64,000 nucleotides of DNA from BOG-908 sp963751795 (GCA_963751795.1 CAVVVI010000005.1:62001-126000), one strand, 5' to 3'; positions 20,469 through 29,692 are shown, numbered from the stretch's first letter. Program-made: numbers and translations. The notes: generated by a model not told the origin, from the sequence alone.

Positions 20469-21887
20469 CTAGAAGCGTGGGTTGGCCAGCACGTAGAACA
20501 GCCCGCCGGCCAGCAGGATGGTCACCGGCAGCGTGGTCAGCCAGGCCAGCCCGATGCGCACCAGCATGCCCGATTGCACGCCCTGCCCGCCGGCGATCAT
20601 GGTGCCGGCGATGCCGCTGGTGATGATGTGCGTGGTGCTGACCGGCAATCCGGTGAAGCCCGCCGTGCCGATCAGGATGGAGCCGACCAGCTCGGCGCTC
20701 GCCCCCTGCCCCGGCGTCATGTGCTGCTTGCCGAGCTTTTCGCCCAGCGTGCGCACTACGCGCTTGTAGCCGACCATCGTGCCGGCGCCCAGGCAGACGG
20801 CGCTCAGCACGCGCACCCAATACGGCGCGTAATGCACTGGCGGGCCCATCTCCTTGCTCAGCGCCTTGGCGCGGGCCTTGTCCTGCGGGCTGGCCTCGGC
20901 CGCTTCGCTCACGTGCTTCAGCTCGGCCAGCACGGTGTAGATGTGGCCGCGCAGCTGCGCGCGCGTGGCGGCCGCAGGCGATCCGTGTTCGCTGCCGGCA
21001 GGCTGGGCGGCGGCCGCCTGGCCCAGCCCCGGGCCGGCCTGCTGCAAAGCGGTGGCCGCCTGCACGCCCGCCTGCCGGCGGTCGTCGCCATAGCGCTGGA
21101 TCAACGGGATGGCGGCCGCCGCATTCTGGCTCAGCTGGGCCAGCGCCTGCGGCACGTCGGGGTTCAGCGCGTAGGTGGCGGGCATCAGGCCGATGATGGT
21201 CAGCATGATCAGGCCGATGCTCTTCTGCCCGTCATTGGTGCCATGGCCGAAGCTGACGCTGCTGCATGTCAGGATCAGCAGGCCGCGCAGCCACCACACG
21301 GGCGGCTGACCCGCGGCGGGCGGCTCGAACAGATGGCCGGTGCGGATGGTGGCTTTCAGCGCGAAATACAGCCCGCCGGCCAGCACCAGGCCGAGGATCG
21401 GCGAGATGGCCAGCGCCTCGAGCACCTTGATGATCTGGTGCCAGTCCACCCCCTGCCCCAGCGCGCGCGATTGCAGCAGCGCGTCGCCACACGCCACCCC
21501 GATCAGCGCGCCGATGATGCAGTGGCTGGAGCTGTTGGGGATGCCGAACCACCAGGTGGCGACGTTCCAGAACAGCGCCGAGGCGAACAGCGAGACCAGC
21601 ATGGGCACCGCCGGCGCGCCATCGGGTGGGGTCAGCACGTCCGGCGGCAATATCTCCACCAGCGCGTAGGCCACCGCGATGCCGCCCACGAGCACGCCGA
21701 CGAAGTTCAGCAGGCCCGACCAGATCACCGCCGGGATCGGCTTCAGCGTGTTGGTGTAGATGACGGTGGCGACCGCGTTGGAGGTGTCGTGGAAACCGTT
21801 CGTCGCCTCGAAGGCCAGCACCAGCAGGAAGCACAGCACCAGCATGGCGATGACCACGCCCGACGAGGGCGCGAGATGAACGAGCAT
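20469..21887 (-). CDS. pit: inorganic phosphate transporter, PiT family
   Basis: A 472-residue low-affinity phosphate (metal-phosphate) symporter of the inner membrane. Both PiT signatures are present: GFHDTSNAVAT at about 31-41 and SFGHGTNDGQKSIG in the second repeat, plus the inverted-repeat motifs GIPNSSSHCIIGALIG and GLPVSTTHIITSGIAG. Between them lies a hydrophilic loop of about 120 residues rich in Ala, Gln and Glu. The ATG at 21887 has GGAGG upstream. Divergent from rpsD. A longer open frame upstream to 22277 is not coding. Confidence 0.95.
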   Translation of the reverse strand: MLVHLAPSSGVVIAMLVLCFLLVLAFEATNGFHDTSNAVATVIYTNTLKPIPAVIWSGLLNFVGVLVGGIAVAYALVEILPPDVLTPPDGAPAVPMLVSLFASALFWNVATWWFGIPNSSSHCIIGALIGVACGDALLQSRALGQGVDWHQIIKVLEALAISPILGLVLAGGLYFALKATIRTGHLFEPPAAGQPPVWWLRGLLILTCSSVSFGHGTNDGQKSIGLIMLTIIGLMPATYALNPDVPQALAQLSQNAAAAIPLIQRYGDDRRQAGVQAATALQQAGPGLGQAAAAQPAGSEHGSPAAATRAQLRGHIYTVLAELKHVSEAAEASPQDKARAKALSKEMGPPVHYAPYWVRVLSAVCLGAGTMVGYKRVVRTLGEKLGKQHMTPGQGASAELVGSILIGTAGFTGLPVSTTHIITSGIAGTMIAGGQGVQSGMLVRIGLAWLTTLPVTILLAGGLFYVLANPRF

Positions 21888-22113
21888 GGTGCCTCCGCGA
21901 GTGCTGGCGGAGACGAAAAGCATGCGGTGCTGCCGGCGCGTGTGACAATTTAGCGAATTGCCCCCTTCACCCGGCCCTGGTATGGAGCGCCCTCGGATTG
22001 CCGGGAACGTGGACGGGCCTTCGGGGCCTGCTCCCGCAACACGCGCTTGCGTGCGGCCTACCGGTGCAACAGCCAAAGCGGGACAACCCGCGGGCACAGC
22101 AGGAGTTTGCCGC

Positions 22114-22731
22114 ATGACGAAGCGGACGGAAAGCAAGTTCAAGATCGATCGCCGGCTTGGCGTGAATTTGTGGGGCCGGGCCAAGAGCCCGATCAACAAG
22201 CGCGAATACGGCCCCGGCCAGCACGGGCAGCGCCGCAAGAGCAAGCCCAGCGACTTCAACATCCAGCTCAAGGCCAAGCAGCGCCTGAAGGGCTATTACG
22301 GCAATATCGGCGAGAAGCAGTTCCGCAAATATTACGAGGAAGCCGTCCGCCGCCGTGGCGACACCAGCGAGAACCTGATCGAGCTGCTCGAGCGCCGGCT
22401 GGATGCGGTGATCTACCGCCTGAAATTCGCCATCACGCCCTTCGCCTCGCGCCAGTTCGTCAACCACGGCCACGTCACGGTGAATGGCCGCAAGGTCAAC
22501 ATCGCCAGCTTCCAGGTGAAGGACGGCGACCTGATCGAGGTCAAGGAGAAGTCCAAGCAGATGGCCGTGGTGCTCGATGCCACGCAGAGCAACGAGCGCG
22601 ACGTGCCGGAATACCTCGAAGTGGACCACCGGGCGATGAAGGGCCGCTTCGCGCGCGCCCCGAAGCTGACCGATGTGCCCTATCCGGTGACGATGGAGCC
22701 AAACCTCGTGGTCGAGTTCTACTCGCGATAG
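22114..22731 (+). CDS. rpsD: 30S ribosomal protein S4
   Basis: S4 binds 16S rRNA early in small-subunit assembly. The 205 residues carry the family N-terminus (here MTKRTESKFKIDRRLG), GPGQHGQ, and the S4 RNA-binding domain RRLDAVIYRLKFA to GHVTVNGRKVNI. The end NLVVEFYSR is typical. AGGAG lies just upstream of the ATG. It is a stand-alone rpsD, as usual in alphaproteobacteria. The roughly 225 bp before it may hold a leader, but I see no specific structure I can name. Confidence 0.98.
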   Translation: MTKRTESKFKIDRRLGVNLWGRAKSPINKREYGPGQHGQRRKSKPSDFNIQLKAKQRLKGYYGNIGEKQFRKYYEEAVRRRGDTSENLIELLERRLDAVIYRLKFAITPFASRQFVNHGHVTVNGRKVNIASFQVKDGDLIEVKEKSKQMAVVLDATQSNERDVPEYLEVDHRAMKGRFARAPKLTDVPYPVTMEPNLVVEFYSR

Positions 22732-22888
22732 ACGCTCCAGGGCCGGGGGCGTCGCCCTCGGCCGCCTCGCGCTGCGGCGCTGGCTGCAACGCCGCGCCCG
22801 GCCGGAGTCGCGCATCAGCCGCGCCTACCGGCCCGGCGTCACGCACGCCGCCCTAGCCCACGGCCCGCGCGTCAGCCTCATCCTGCCG

Positions 22889-24244
22889 GTGCACGACACG
22901 CCGCCCGATCTGCTCGCCGCCTGCATCGCGTCGGTATTGCGGCAAAGCTACCAGGATTGGGAGCTCTGCATCGCCGACGATGCCTCCGCCACGGCGCCCG
23001 CCATCCCCGCCGACCCCCGCATCACCTGCATCCGCCTGCCGGCCTGCGCCGGCATCGCAATGGCCAGCAACGCGGCGCTGGCCACCGCCACCGGCCCGCT
23101 GATCGCCTTCCTCGACCACGACGACACGCTGGCCCCGCACGCGCTGTCCGCCATGGTGGAGGCCGCGCTGCGGCACCCGGATGCCGGGCTGCTGTTCTCC
23201 GACGAGGACCAGCTGATCAAGGGCCGCCACGCCAACCCGTATTTCAAGCCGGGCTGGAACCCGGATCTGCTGCTTGCCCAGAACATGGTCGGCCATCTGG
23301 CCCTCTATCGAAGCAGCCTGCTGCAGCGCATCGGCCCCCTGCAGCCCGGCATCGACGGCAGCCAGGATTGGGAACTGGCTTTGCGCGCCTGCCGCCACAC
23401 CACCCCGGTGCACGTGCCCACCATCGCCTATCACTGGCGCCAGCGCGCCGCCTCATTTTCGGCCAGCCGGAAGCAGGCCGCGCGCACGGCCGGGCTGCAG
23501 GCCGTGCAGGCGCATCTGCCCGCCGGCGCCGAGGCGGTGCCAGCGCCCGGCCTGCCGCAATGGGTCCGCGTCCGCTACCCGGTGCCGCAGCCGCTGCCGC
23601 TCGTCAGCCTGGTGCTCCCCCCCGGCGCCGTGGCACCGCACGACGAGACCTATCCCGCCACCGAGCTCGTGACGCAGGCGGATCAGGCCAGCGGCGACGT
23701 GCTGGTATTCTGGGCGCCCGGGTTGCGCGCCGGCGATGCCGGCTGGCTGCGCGAACTGGTCAGCCAGGCGCTGCGGCCGGAGATCGGGGCTGCCGGCGGC
23801 CGCATCGACGGGCCCGACGGCCGCATCGCGCAATCGGGCCTGGTGCTCGATCCGGTGCGCATCGCCACCACGCTGCGGCCCGCTTCCGATCCGGAGGATC
23901 CCGGCTATCGCGGCCAGTTCGGCCTGGCCCGCACCGTCGCCGCGCTGTCGCTGCACGGCCTGGCGATCCGGCGTGCCGGGCTGGCCGCAGCCGGCGGCCT
24001 CGGCGCCGGCGGGCCCTATGCCGACGTGGATCTAAGCCTGCGCCTGGCCGCCATCGGCCTGCGCTGCATCTGGACGCCCGCCGCCCGGCTCACCTACACC
24101 AGGCTGCCGGCACGGGTGCACGACGCCGCGGCGGCTGCAGCGATGCGGGCACGCTGGGGTGCGGCGCTGCGTCAGGACCCCTACATGCACCCGTCCCTGA
24201 TCGTGCGTGGCGGCAATCTCGCCCTCCGTCGCGGGCCCGCCTAA
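22889..24244 (+). CDS. glycosyltransferase family 2 protein, true start probably further upstream
   Basis: From the GTG at 22889 there are 451 residues of a GT2 enzyme: CIASVLRQSYQDWELCIADD, the metal-binding FLDHDDTLAPHAL, and YFKPGWNPDLLLAQNMVGHL, typical of rhamnan/O-antigen type transferases. A second GT2-like segment appears around 285-440. However, the reading frame before the GTG also looks coding: translated it gives ISRAYRPGV, then HGPRVSLILP, which is the first beta strand of the fold. The frame is open back to 22691, inside rpsD, but has no ATG, GTG or TTG. So the N-terminus is either started at a rare codon or damaged. Sugar and acceptor unknown. Confidence 0.8.
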   Translation: MHDTPPDLLAACIASVLRQSYQDWELCIADDASATAPAIPADPRITCIRLPACAGIAMASNAALATATGPLIAFLDHDDTLAPHALSAMVEAALRHPDAGLLFSDEDQLIKGRHANPYFKPGWNPDLLLAQNMVGHLALYRSSLLQRIGPLQPGIDGSQDWELALRACRHTTPVHVPTIAYHWRQRAASFSASRKQAARTAGLQAVQAHLPAGAEAVPAPGLPQWVRVRYPVPQPLPLVSLVLPPGAVAPHDETYPATELVTQADQASGDVLVFWAPGLRAGDAGWLRELVSQALRPEIGAAGGRIDGPDGRIAQSGLVLDPVRIATTLRPASDPEDPGYRGQFGLARTVAALSLHGLAIRRAGLAAAGGLGAGGPYADVDLSLRLAAIGLRCIWTPAARLTYTRLPARVHDAAAAAAMRARWGAALRQDPYMHPSLIVRGGNLALRRGPA

Positions 24245-24303
24245 ACGCGCCGGGCAGCGCCACCGGCCTGGATCGAACCGCCTTCGTCTCCCTAGGATAC
24301 CCC

Positions 24304-25833
24304 ATGAGCACCCAAGCCGCCGAGATCGCCCGCAGGCGCACCTTCGCCATCATCTCCCACCCCGATGCCGGCAAGACCACGCTCACCGAGCGCCTGCTGC
24401 GCGCCGGCGGCGCCATCCAGCTCGCCGGCAACGTGCGCGCCAAGGGCGAGCGGCGGCGCACCCGTTCGGACTGGATGGGCATCGAGCGCGAGCGCGGCAT
24501 CTCCGTCGTCACCTCCGTGATGACCTTCGAATATGCCGACTGCGTCTATAACCTTCTCGATACGCCGGGCCACGAGGACTTTTCCGAGGACACCTACCGC
24601 ACGCTGACGGCGGTGGATTCCGCGGTGATGGTGATCGACGCCGCCAAGGGCATCGAGGCGCGCACGCGCAAGCTGTTCGAAATCTGCCGGCTGCGCGATA
24701 TCCCGATCATCACCTTCGTCAACAAGATGGACCGCGAAGCCCGCGATCCGTTCGAGCTGCTCGACGAGGTGGCCAGCACGCTGGCCCTCGACACCTCGCC
24801 CGCCACCTGGCCGGTTGGCCGCGCCGCCGATTTCGTGGGCACCTACGATCTGCACACGCGCGACATGCGCCTGAGCCAGACGCTCGCGCAATCCGACCCC
24901 AGGCTGCAGGCGCTGGGCGACGAGCTGGATCTGGTGCGCGCCGCTCTGCCCGAATGGGACCTCGCGAGCTTCCGCGCCGGCGCGCTCACGCCGGTTTATT
25001 TCGGCAGCGCCATGCGCGAGATCGGCGTGCTGGATTTGCTCGACGCGCTCGCCCGCTTCGGCCCGCCGCCGCGCGACCAGGTGGCCGACACCCGCACCGT
25101 GCACGCCGCCGAGGACAGCCTGACCGCGCTGGTGTTCAAGATCCAGGCCAACATGGATCCCAATCACCGCGACCGCATGGCGTTCGCGCGCATCTGCTCG
25201 GGCCGGCTGGAGCGCGGCATGAAGCTGCGCCAGGTACGCACCGGCAAGCTGATCCCGCTGAACGCGCCGCAATTCTTCTTCGCGCGCGACAGGCAACTCG
25301 CCGAGGAAGCATTCGCCGGCGACGTGGTCGGCATTCCCAATCACGGCACGCTGCGCATCGGCGACACGCTGACGCAGGACGAGGAGCTGCGCTTCCTCGG
25401 CGTGCCCAGCTTCGCGCCGGAAATCCTGCGCCGCGTGCGGCTGGACGATGCGATGAAGGCCAAGAAGCTGCGCCAGGCGCTCCAGGAACTCGCCGAGGAA
25501 GGCGTGGTGCAATTGTTCCGGCCGCAGGATGGCAGCCAGCCCATCGTGGGCGTGGTGGGCACGTTGCAGCTCGACGTGCTGCAGGCGCGCCTGGCCAGCG
25601 AATACGGCGTGGCGATCGGCTTCGAGCCCACGCCCTACAATCTGGCGCGCTGGGTTTCCGGCGAGCGCGTGCTGATCGACAGCTTCGCCGCCAGCCAGCG
25701 CACCTCGATGGCCGACGACGTGGATGGCGACCCGGTGTTCCTCGCCACCTCGGCCTTTACGCTGCGGCGCACGACGGAACAGAACGCCGCGATCACCTTC
25801 CGCGACATCAAGGACCATGTCGTGCCAGCCTAG
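24304..25833 (+). CDS. prfC: peptide chain release factor 3
   Basis: RF3 is the GTPase that removes RF1/RF2 from the ribosome after peptide release. 509 residues. G1 is AIISHPDAGKTT (15-26), with G3 LLDTPGHEDFSEDTYRTL and G4 FVNKMDRE. The inserts and C-terminal EF-G-like domain (VGVVGTLQLDVLQARLASEYG) distinguish it from EF-G. The ATG at 24304 gives the standard N-terminus MSTQAAEIARRRTFAIISHP. It follows the GT2 gene by 59 bp and converges with an acyltransferase gene. Confidence 0.97.
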   Translation: MSTQAAEIARRRTFAIISHPDAGKTTLTERLLRAGGAIQLAGNVRAKGERRRTRSDWMGIERERGISVVTSVMTFEYADCVYNLLDTPGHEDFSEDTYRTLTAVDSAVMVIDAAKGIEARTRKLFEICRLRDIPIITFVNKMDREARDPFELLDEVASTLALDTSPATWPVGRAADFVGTYDLHTRDMRLSQTLAQSDPRLQALGDELDLVRAALPEWDLASFRAGALTPVYFGSAMREIGVLDLLDALARFGPPPRDQVADTRTVHAAEDSLTALVFKIQANMDPNHRDRMAFARICSGRLERGMKLRQVRTGKLIPLNAPQFFFARDRQLAEEAFAGDVVGIPNHGTLRIGDTLTQDEELRFLGVPSFAPEILRRVRLDDAMKAKKLRQALQELAEEGVVQLFRPQDGSQPIVGVVGTLQLDVLQARLASEYGVAIGFEPTPYNLARWVSGERVLIDSFAASQRTSMADDVDGDPVFLATSAFTLRRTTEQNAAITFRDIKDHVVPA

Positions 25834-25844
25834 CGATCGGCCGC

Positions 25845-26945
25845 TCAGCGCACCCGCCGGGCGAGGCGCGAGCCGAAACTGCGCCACGGCCGCTCGATGC
25901 CGTAATAGGTGGCGGCCGAGACGCCGAGCAGCACGCCGGCGGTCAGCGTGGCCCATGCTGCGGTGGCCAGCGGATCGCGCAGATGGAGCCTGATCGCCTC
26001 CAGCCAGCGCCAGCCATAGCTGCCGAGCAGCACGCCATGCACGAGGTAGAGCGAGTACGAGACCTCGCCGAGCCAGACGAAGACGCGCGTGCCCAGCAGG
26101 GCAGCGACCACGTCGCACTCGAACGAGACGGCGGTGATCAGCCCGGCCATGCACAGCGGCACCGGCCACAACACGCCTGCCTGCAGCAGCGCGAGGGTGC
26201 CGGCCAGGCAGAGCAGGCTGGCCAGCGCCACCGCCCGGCGCGCGGGCCGGCCGATGGCGAGTGCAGCGCACACCGCACCCAGCCAGAAGCCGCACAGGCC
26301 GCGCAAGATGGCGCCGGGCCCATAGAACGCGCCCAGATGGTGCCACTGCGTCCAGGCCTCGGCCGCCAGCAGCGCGGCCAGCAGCGCCAGCCTGCCCCAG
26401 CGCGGCACGGCGCGCAGGCAAGCCAGGCCGAACGGGAACGCGGCGTAGCACAGCAGCTCGATCCCCACCGACCAGTTGGTGGCTAGCCAGCCCACCAGCG
26501 GCGGATGGCTGAAATACGGCTCGATCATCAGCAGCACCGGGCCGAACAGCCGCGGCTCGTACCACGGCGTGCCCAGCCAGCCGTGCCGCCAGGCATCGGC
26601 GGCCATGAACAGCATGATGGCCGTGCTGAGCGGGTAGATGCGGAACAGCCGCTTGAGCGCGAAGGCGGCGACCGGCCGCAGGCCGAGATGCAGGTTCGGG
26701 TGGACGCGCGCCAGGATGAAGCCGCTCAGGATGAAGAACAGATCCACGCCGAGATAGCCGGGCTGCACGAAGCGCAGCAGCCACGGCGCCATCGCCGGCC
26801 GGTAGGTCAGCGCTATGTGGCTCAGGATCACCCAGAGGCAGCCGACCGCGCGGATGCCGGTCAGGGCCGGCAGGCTGCCGGCGGGCGGTGCCACAGCAGG
26901 CGCGGCACGGGCGGGCCGCGCCAGGCTGGCCGCCGCCAACGGCAT
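25845..26945 (-). CDS. acyltransferase 3 family membrane protein
   Basis: A 366-residue polytopic protein of the OafA/NolL type that O-acylates sugars in surface glycans or lipids. Signs are LPALTGIRAVGCLWVILSH at the start, FFILSGFILARVH, ATNWSVGIELLCY and GEVSYSLYLVHG. About ten membrane helices. Its ATG overlaps the stop of the upstream paralogue (TGATG), so the two are translationally coupled. The catalytic His of the family is probably that in ILSHIALT. The acyl group and target are unknown. Confidence 0.92.
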   Translation of the reverse strand: MPLAAASLARPARAAPAVAPPAGSLPALTGIRAVGCLWVILSHIALTYRPAMAPWLLRFVQPGYLGVDLFFILSGFILARVHPNLHLGLRPVAAFALKRLFRIYPLSTAIMLFMAADAWRHGWLGTPWYEPRLFGPVLLMIEPYFSHPPLVGWLATNWSVGIELLCYAAFPFGLACLRAVPRWGRLALLAALLAAEAWTQWHHLGAFYGPGAILRGLCGFWLGAVCAALAIGRPARRAVALASLLCLAGTLALLQAGVLWPVPLCMAGLITAVSFECDVVAALLGTRVFVWLGEVSYSLYLVHGVLLGSYGWRWLEAIRLHLRDPLATAAWATLTAGVLLGVSAATYYGIERPWRSFGSRLARRVR

Positions 26946-28039
26946 CAGGCCGGCACCGGCCGGAACTGCGGCGGCCGCAGCCGCATCACCGGCCGCTCCA
27001 CCAGCCGCGCCAGCAATTCGGCAGCCACATAGGCGCCGAGGATCGCGATGGCGACGGCGCCACTGCGCGACACCCGGCCCTGGAAGAACAGGCTGCCGGC
27101 GACATCGATGAGGAAGGTGAGATGCACCAGATAGAGCGCGTAGGACAGCCGGCTGCCGTGCCAGGCCAGCCTGTCGAGCCAGCGCGGCAAGCCCCGCAAC
27201 CGCAGCGCGGCCGGGATGCACAGCGCGCAGCCGATCACCGTCAGATCGCCGCGCAGGACGACATAAACGCGGAACAGGCTGACCGGCACCATCGCCCAGG
27301 CCGCCAAAACCAGCACGCAACCCACGGCCATCGCCAAGCGCGGCCAGGCGAACAGCCGGCTGCGGCGCACGAACAGCCAGGCGAGCACCACCCCGTAGCC
27401 GATCTCGTCCACGCGGAACGGCACCATCTTCCAGTAGCCGCGATTGTAGTAATCGTCTGTGCTGACCGAGAGCCTGAGCAGCAGCGGCACGGCGAGCATG
27501 ACGGCCAGCGGCCCCCACACGCCCCAGCGCGCCGGCCAGGCGGCCGCGCCGATGATCATCGCGCCGCCGAACAGCAGGTAGAACCATTCCTCGATGGTCA
27601 GCGACCACGAGACGGCGAACCACCCATCGGCCGGCATCGCGTGCCACACATTCTGCGTCAGCGTCGCGTAATGCAGCAGGGTGCGGGCGGGGGCGGCTTG
27701 CGGCGGCACGGCGACGGCCAGCACGGCCAGCCAGGTGAGATAGACCGGCAGCGTGCGCATCCAGCGCCGCACCCAAAAGACGGCCAGCGCCCGGCCAGTC
27801 GGCGCCCGCGCCACGATGCCGATCAGGATGCGGCCGATCAGGAAGCCGCTCAGCGCGAAAAACAGATCCACGCCGATATCGCCGAGGTAGAAGACGCCGT
27901 GCGGAGGGTGAATGCCGTACCAGGCGAGCATGGCGCTGGCGTAGTGGGAGAGGACCACCAGCAGCACGGCCAGGCTGCGCAGGATGTCGAGCCCGACGAA
28001 CCGCTCCGCGCGGTGCCCGCCCCCACTATCGATCGTCAT
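26945..28039 (-). CDS. acyltransferase 3 family membrane protein
   Basis: A 364-residue second member of the OafA-like family with RFVGLDILRSLAVLLVVLSHY, FFALSGFLIGRILIG, SWSLTIEEWFYLLFG and SRLSYALYLVHLTF. It and the downstream gene share the same architecture but differ clearly in sequence, so this is not a fresh duplication. The ATG at 28039 is chosen because it sits just before the first helix; a longer frame to 28105 adds only basic, low-complexity residues. Upstream lies an interspersed hairpin repeat. Confidence 0.92.
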   Translation of the reverse strand: MTIDSGGGHRAERFVGLDILRSLAVLLVVLSHYASAMLAWYGIHPPHGVFYLGDIGVDLFFALSGFLIGRILIGIVARAPTGRALAVFWVRRWMRTLPVYLTWLAVLAVAVPPQAAPARTLLHYATLTQNVWHAMPADGWFAVSWSLTIEEWFYLLFGGAMIIGAAAWPARWGVWGPLAVMLAVPLLLRLSVSTDDYYNRGYWKMVPFRVDEIGYGVVLAWLFVRRSRLFAWPRLAMAVGCVLVLAAWAMVPVSLFRVYVVLRGDLTVIGCALCIPAALRLRGLPRWLDRLAWHGSRLSYALYLVHLTFLIDVAGSLFFQGRVSRSGAVAIAILGAYVAAELLARLVERPVMRLRPPQFRPVPA

Positions 28040-28131
28040 GCCCACGCTGCGCCGTTGTGGCGGCAGACTACGCGTTCCGCCGCTTCGGCGAAACCGGGGC
28101 GACAAAGGCGAGCCTTTGAAATCCTAATTCT

Positions 28132-28187
28132 GGGGGTTTGGGGTTTCAAACCCCAACGGGGTCCAGGGGCAGCGCCCCTGGCCTTCC
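28132..28187. repeat. interspersed double-hairpin repeat, family 2, copy 1
   Basis: A roughly 55-bp intergenic unit with two perfect hairpins. The first is TTGGGGTTT-C-AAACCCCAA, the second CCAGGGGC-AGC-GCCCCTGG, followed by CCTTCC. It lies downstream of the DUF2852 gene and upstream of the acyltransferase pair. Two more copies occur at 43935 and 56273. It could act as a bidirectional terminator. Confidence 0.85.
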
Positions 28188-28197
28188 TCGCAGCTGA

Positions 28198-28572
28198 CTA
28201 GGAAGCGACCTGCCGGCGATCGGCCATGAACTGGTCGAACTCCTGCTTGTCCTTGGCCTGGCGCAGCTTCTCCAAATATTCGACGAACTCCTTCTGCTCG
28301 TCTTCCAGGCGCTTGATCGTCTCGGCCCGGTATTCGTCGAACGCCGCGTTGCCGCTGCTCGGCATGGCGCCGAAGCGCCAGCCACGGCCGCGCTGCTGCT
28401 CCATGTTCATCCACTTGCCGCGCGACTGGCAGCGCCAGGCGCGCGCGCGGCCACTGAACATCACGAACATCAGGGCGACCAGGCCGATCGGCCAGAAGGT
28501 CCAGAACCCCAGGATGATCAGCGCAATCCAGGCGCCCTTGCCATACTCATCAAGCTTCTCGACGATCGCCAC
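28198..28572 (-). CDS. DUF2852 family membrane protein
   Basis: A 124-residue protein. One or two hydrophobic segments (ALIILGFWTFWPIGLVALMFVMF) are followed by a short basic part and a charged coiled-coil-like C-terminus (RLEDEQKEFVEYLEKLRQAKDK). The WPIGL pattern marks DUF2852, a family of unknown function in alphaproteobacteria. The GTG at 28572 is preferred because GGGAG lies six bases before it; an ATG at 28602 lies inside the palindromic operator. Downstream of, and co-directional with, a TetR gene. Confidence 0.8.
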   Translation of the reverse strand: MAIVEKLDEYGKGAWIALIILGFWTFWPIGLVALMFVMFSGRARAWRCQSRGKWMNMEQQRGRGWRFGAMPSSGNAAFDEYRAETIKRLEDEQKEFVEYLEKLRQAKDKQEFDQFMADRRQVAS

Positions 28573-28584
28573 CGTGCTCTCCCG

Positions 28585-28607
28585 TGTGAATGTGAAACAC
28601 ATTTACA
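28585..28607 (-). promoter_or_regulatory. palindromic operator upstream of the DUF2852 gene
   Basis: The core AATGTG-AAA-CACATT is a perfect inverted repeat (28589-28603), and the outer TGT/ACA extends it to 23 bp with one mismatched pair. It sits 13 bp before the GTG of the DUF2852 gene. A TTGACG at 28635-28630 on the same strand could be the -35 box, so the palindrome would cover the -10 and start region. The adjacent TetR-type regulator is the obvious candidate to bind it. The binding is an inference. Confidence 0.6.
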
Positions 28608-28631
28608 TAGATGGACGAAGCGGGGCCGCCG

Positions 28632-29258
28632 TCAAGGGGCGGCGCGCGGTGCCGGCGACAGCGATTGCAGATAGATCAGCAGGCCAGCCTCCAGCAGATC
28701 CTCCGGCTGCATGGGCAGCTTGCGGCGCGGCCCGCTCGGCCCCTCGATGAACAGCGATGCGACGCCATGACACATCGACCAGACATGCAGCGCCACCATC
28801 AGGGAGGGCGGGCGCGCCGGGCCCGTCATAGTCCGCACCACGGCGTCGGCGGCCAGTCGGAACACGCCGAACGCGCGTTCGGAGGCGGTCAGCAGCGCCG
28901 GCTCGTCTTCCAGCGGAAAGCCGGGCTCGAACATCGCCGCATAGAAGGCCGGCTCGCGCCGGGCAAAGCCGAGATAGGCGCGGCCGCAGGCTTCAACCGC
29001 TGCGCCAGCCTGCGGCCGCCCGTCATCCCAGGCGGCAAACAGCTGCTCGGCGAAACGCTCGAAACCCTGGCGCGCGATATCGGCCAGCAGCGAATTGCGG
29101 TCGCGGAAATGGCGGTAGGGCGCGGCACCGCTCACGCCCACGGCGCGCGCCACCTCAGCCAGGGTGAAGCCGTTGGGACCGTTCTTGGCAATCAGATCGA
29201 GCGCCGCCTCGACCATGGCTTCGCGCAGATTGCCGTGGTGATAGCTGGCACGGCTCAC
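28632..29258 (-). CDS. TetR/AcrR family transcriptional regulator
   Basis: 208 residues. The N-terminal helix-turn-helix occupies about 10-55 (LREAMVEAALDLIAKNG, then TLAEVARAVGVSGAAPYRHF). The C-terminal ligand domain resembles the WHG/TetR_C_33 type, with AYLGFARREPAFYAAMFEPG. The start is a GTG with only a weak ribosome site. Its stop is within 30 bp of a strong palindrome ahead of the DUF2852 gene, which it probably represses. The ligand is unknown. Confidence 0.92.
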   Translation of the reverse strand: MSRASYHHGNLREAMVEAALDLIAKNGPNGFTLAEVARAVGVSGAAPYRHFRDRNSLLADIARQGFERFAEQLFAAWDDGRPQAGAAVEACGRAYLGFARREPAFYAAMFEPGFPLEDEPALLTASERAFGVFRLAADAVVRTMTGPARPPSLMVALHVWSMCHGVASLFIEGPSGPRRKLPMQPEDLLEAGLLIYLQSLSPAPRAAP

Positions 29259-29347
29259 CGGAGTTCAGCCCCCTTTGACGGGCAGAAACGCGGCCGCGCC
29301 CCCGATCGGCGCGGGTAGCGGCCGAACGCCGCCGCGCAAAACGCCGG

Positions 29348-29692
29348 CTAAGCCTGCGCCGTGTGCGCGACGCCCTTCTCGGCCAGCAACGTCTCCAGCT
29401 CGCCGGCCTGGAACATCTCGGTGACAATGTCGCAGCCGCCGACGAACTCGCCCTTCACGTATAGCTGCGGCACGGTCGGCCAGTTGGAATAAGCCTTGAT
29501 GCCGTCGCGCAGCGCCGGGTCTTCCAGCACGTTGGCGGTGCCGAACTTCACGCCGAGATGGGTGAGGATCTGCACCACGCGCGCGGAGAAGCCGCATTGC
29601 GGGAACAGCGCCGTGCCCTTCATGTAGAGCATGACAGGGTTTTCGGCGATCTCGCGCTCGATGCGGGCGGTGGCGGCGGTGTCACTCATCAT
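29348..29692 (-). CDS. grxD: monothiol glutaredoxin, CGFS type
   Basis: Grx4-type proteins bind a [2Fe-2S] cluster with glutathione and work with BolA proteins in iron-sulfur trafficking. The 114 residues carry the active-site C33-G-F-S36, MLYMKGT, NWPTVPQLYVKGEFVGGCDI. There are two adjacent Met codons; AGGAG lies before them. The ATG at 29692 overlaps the bolA stop (ATGA), so BolA and Grx4 are translated together, in line with their known complex. Confidence 0.96.
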   Translation of the reverse strand: MMSDTAATARIEREIAENPVMLYMKGTALFPQCGFSARVVQILTHLGVKFGTANVLEDPALRDGIKAYSNWPTVPQLYVKGEFVGGCDIVTEMFQAGELETLLAEKGVAHTAQA

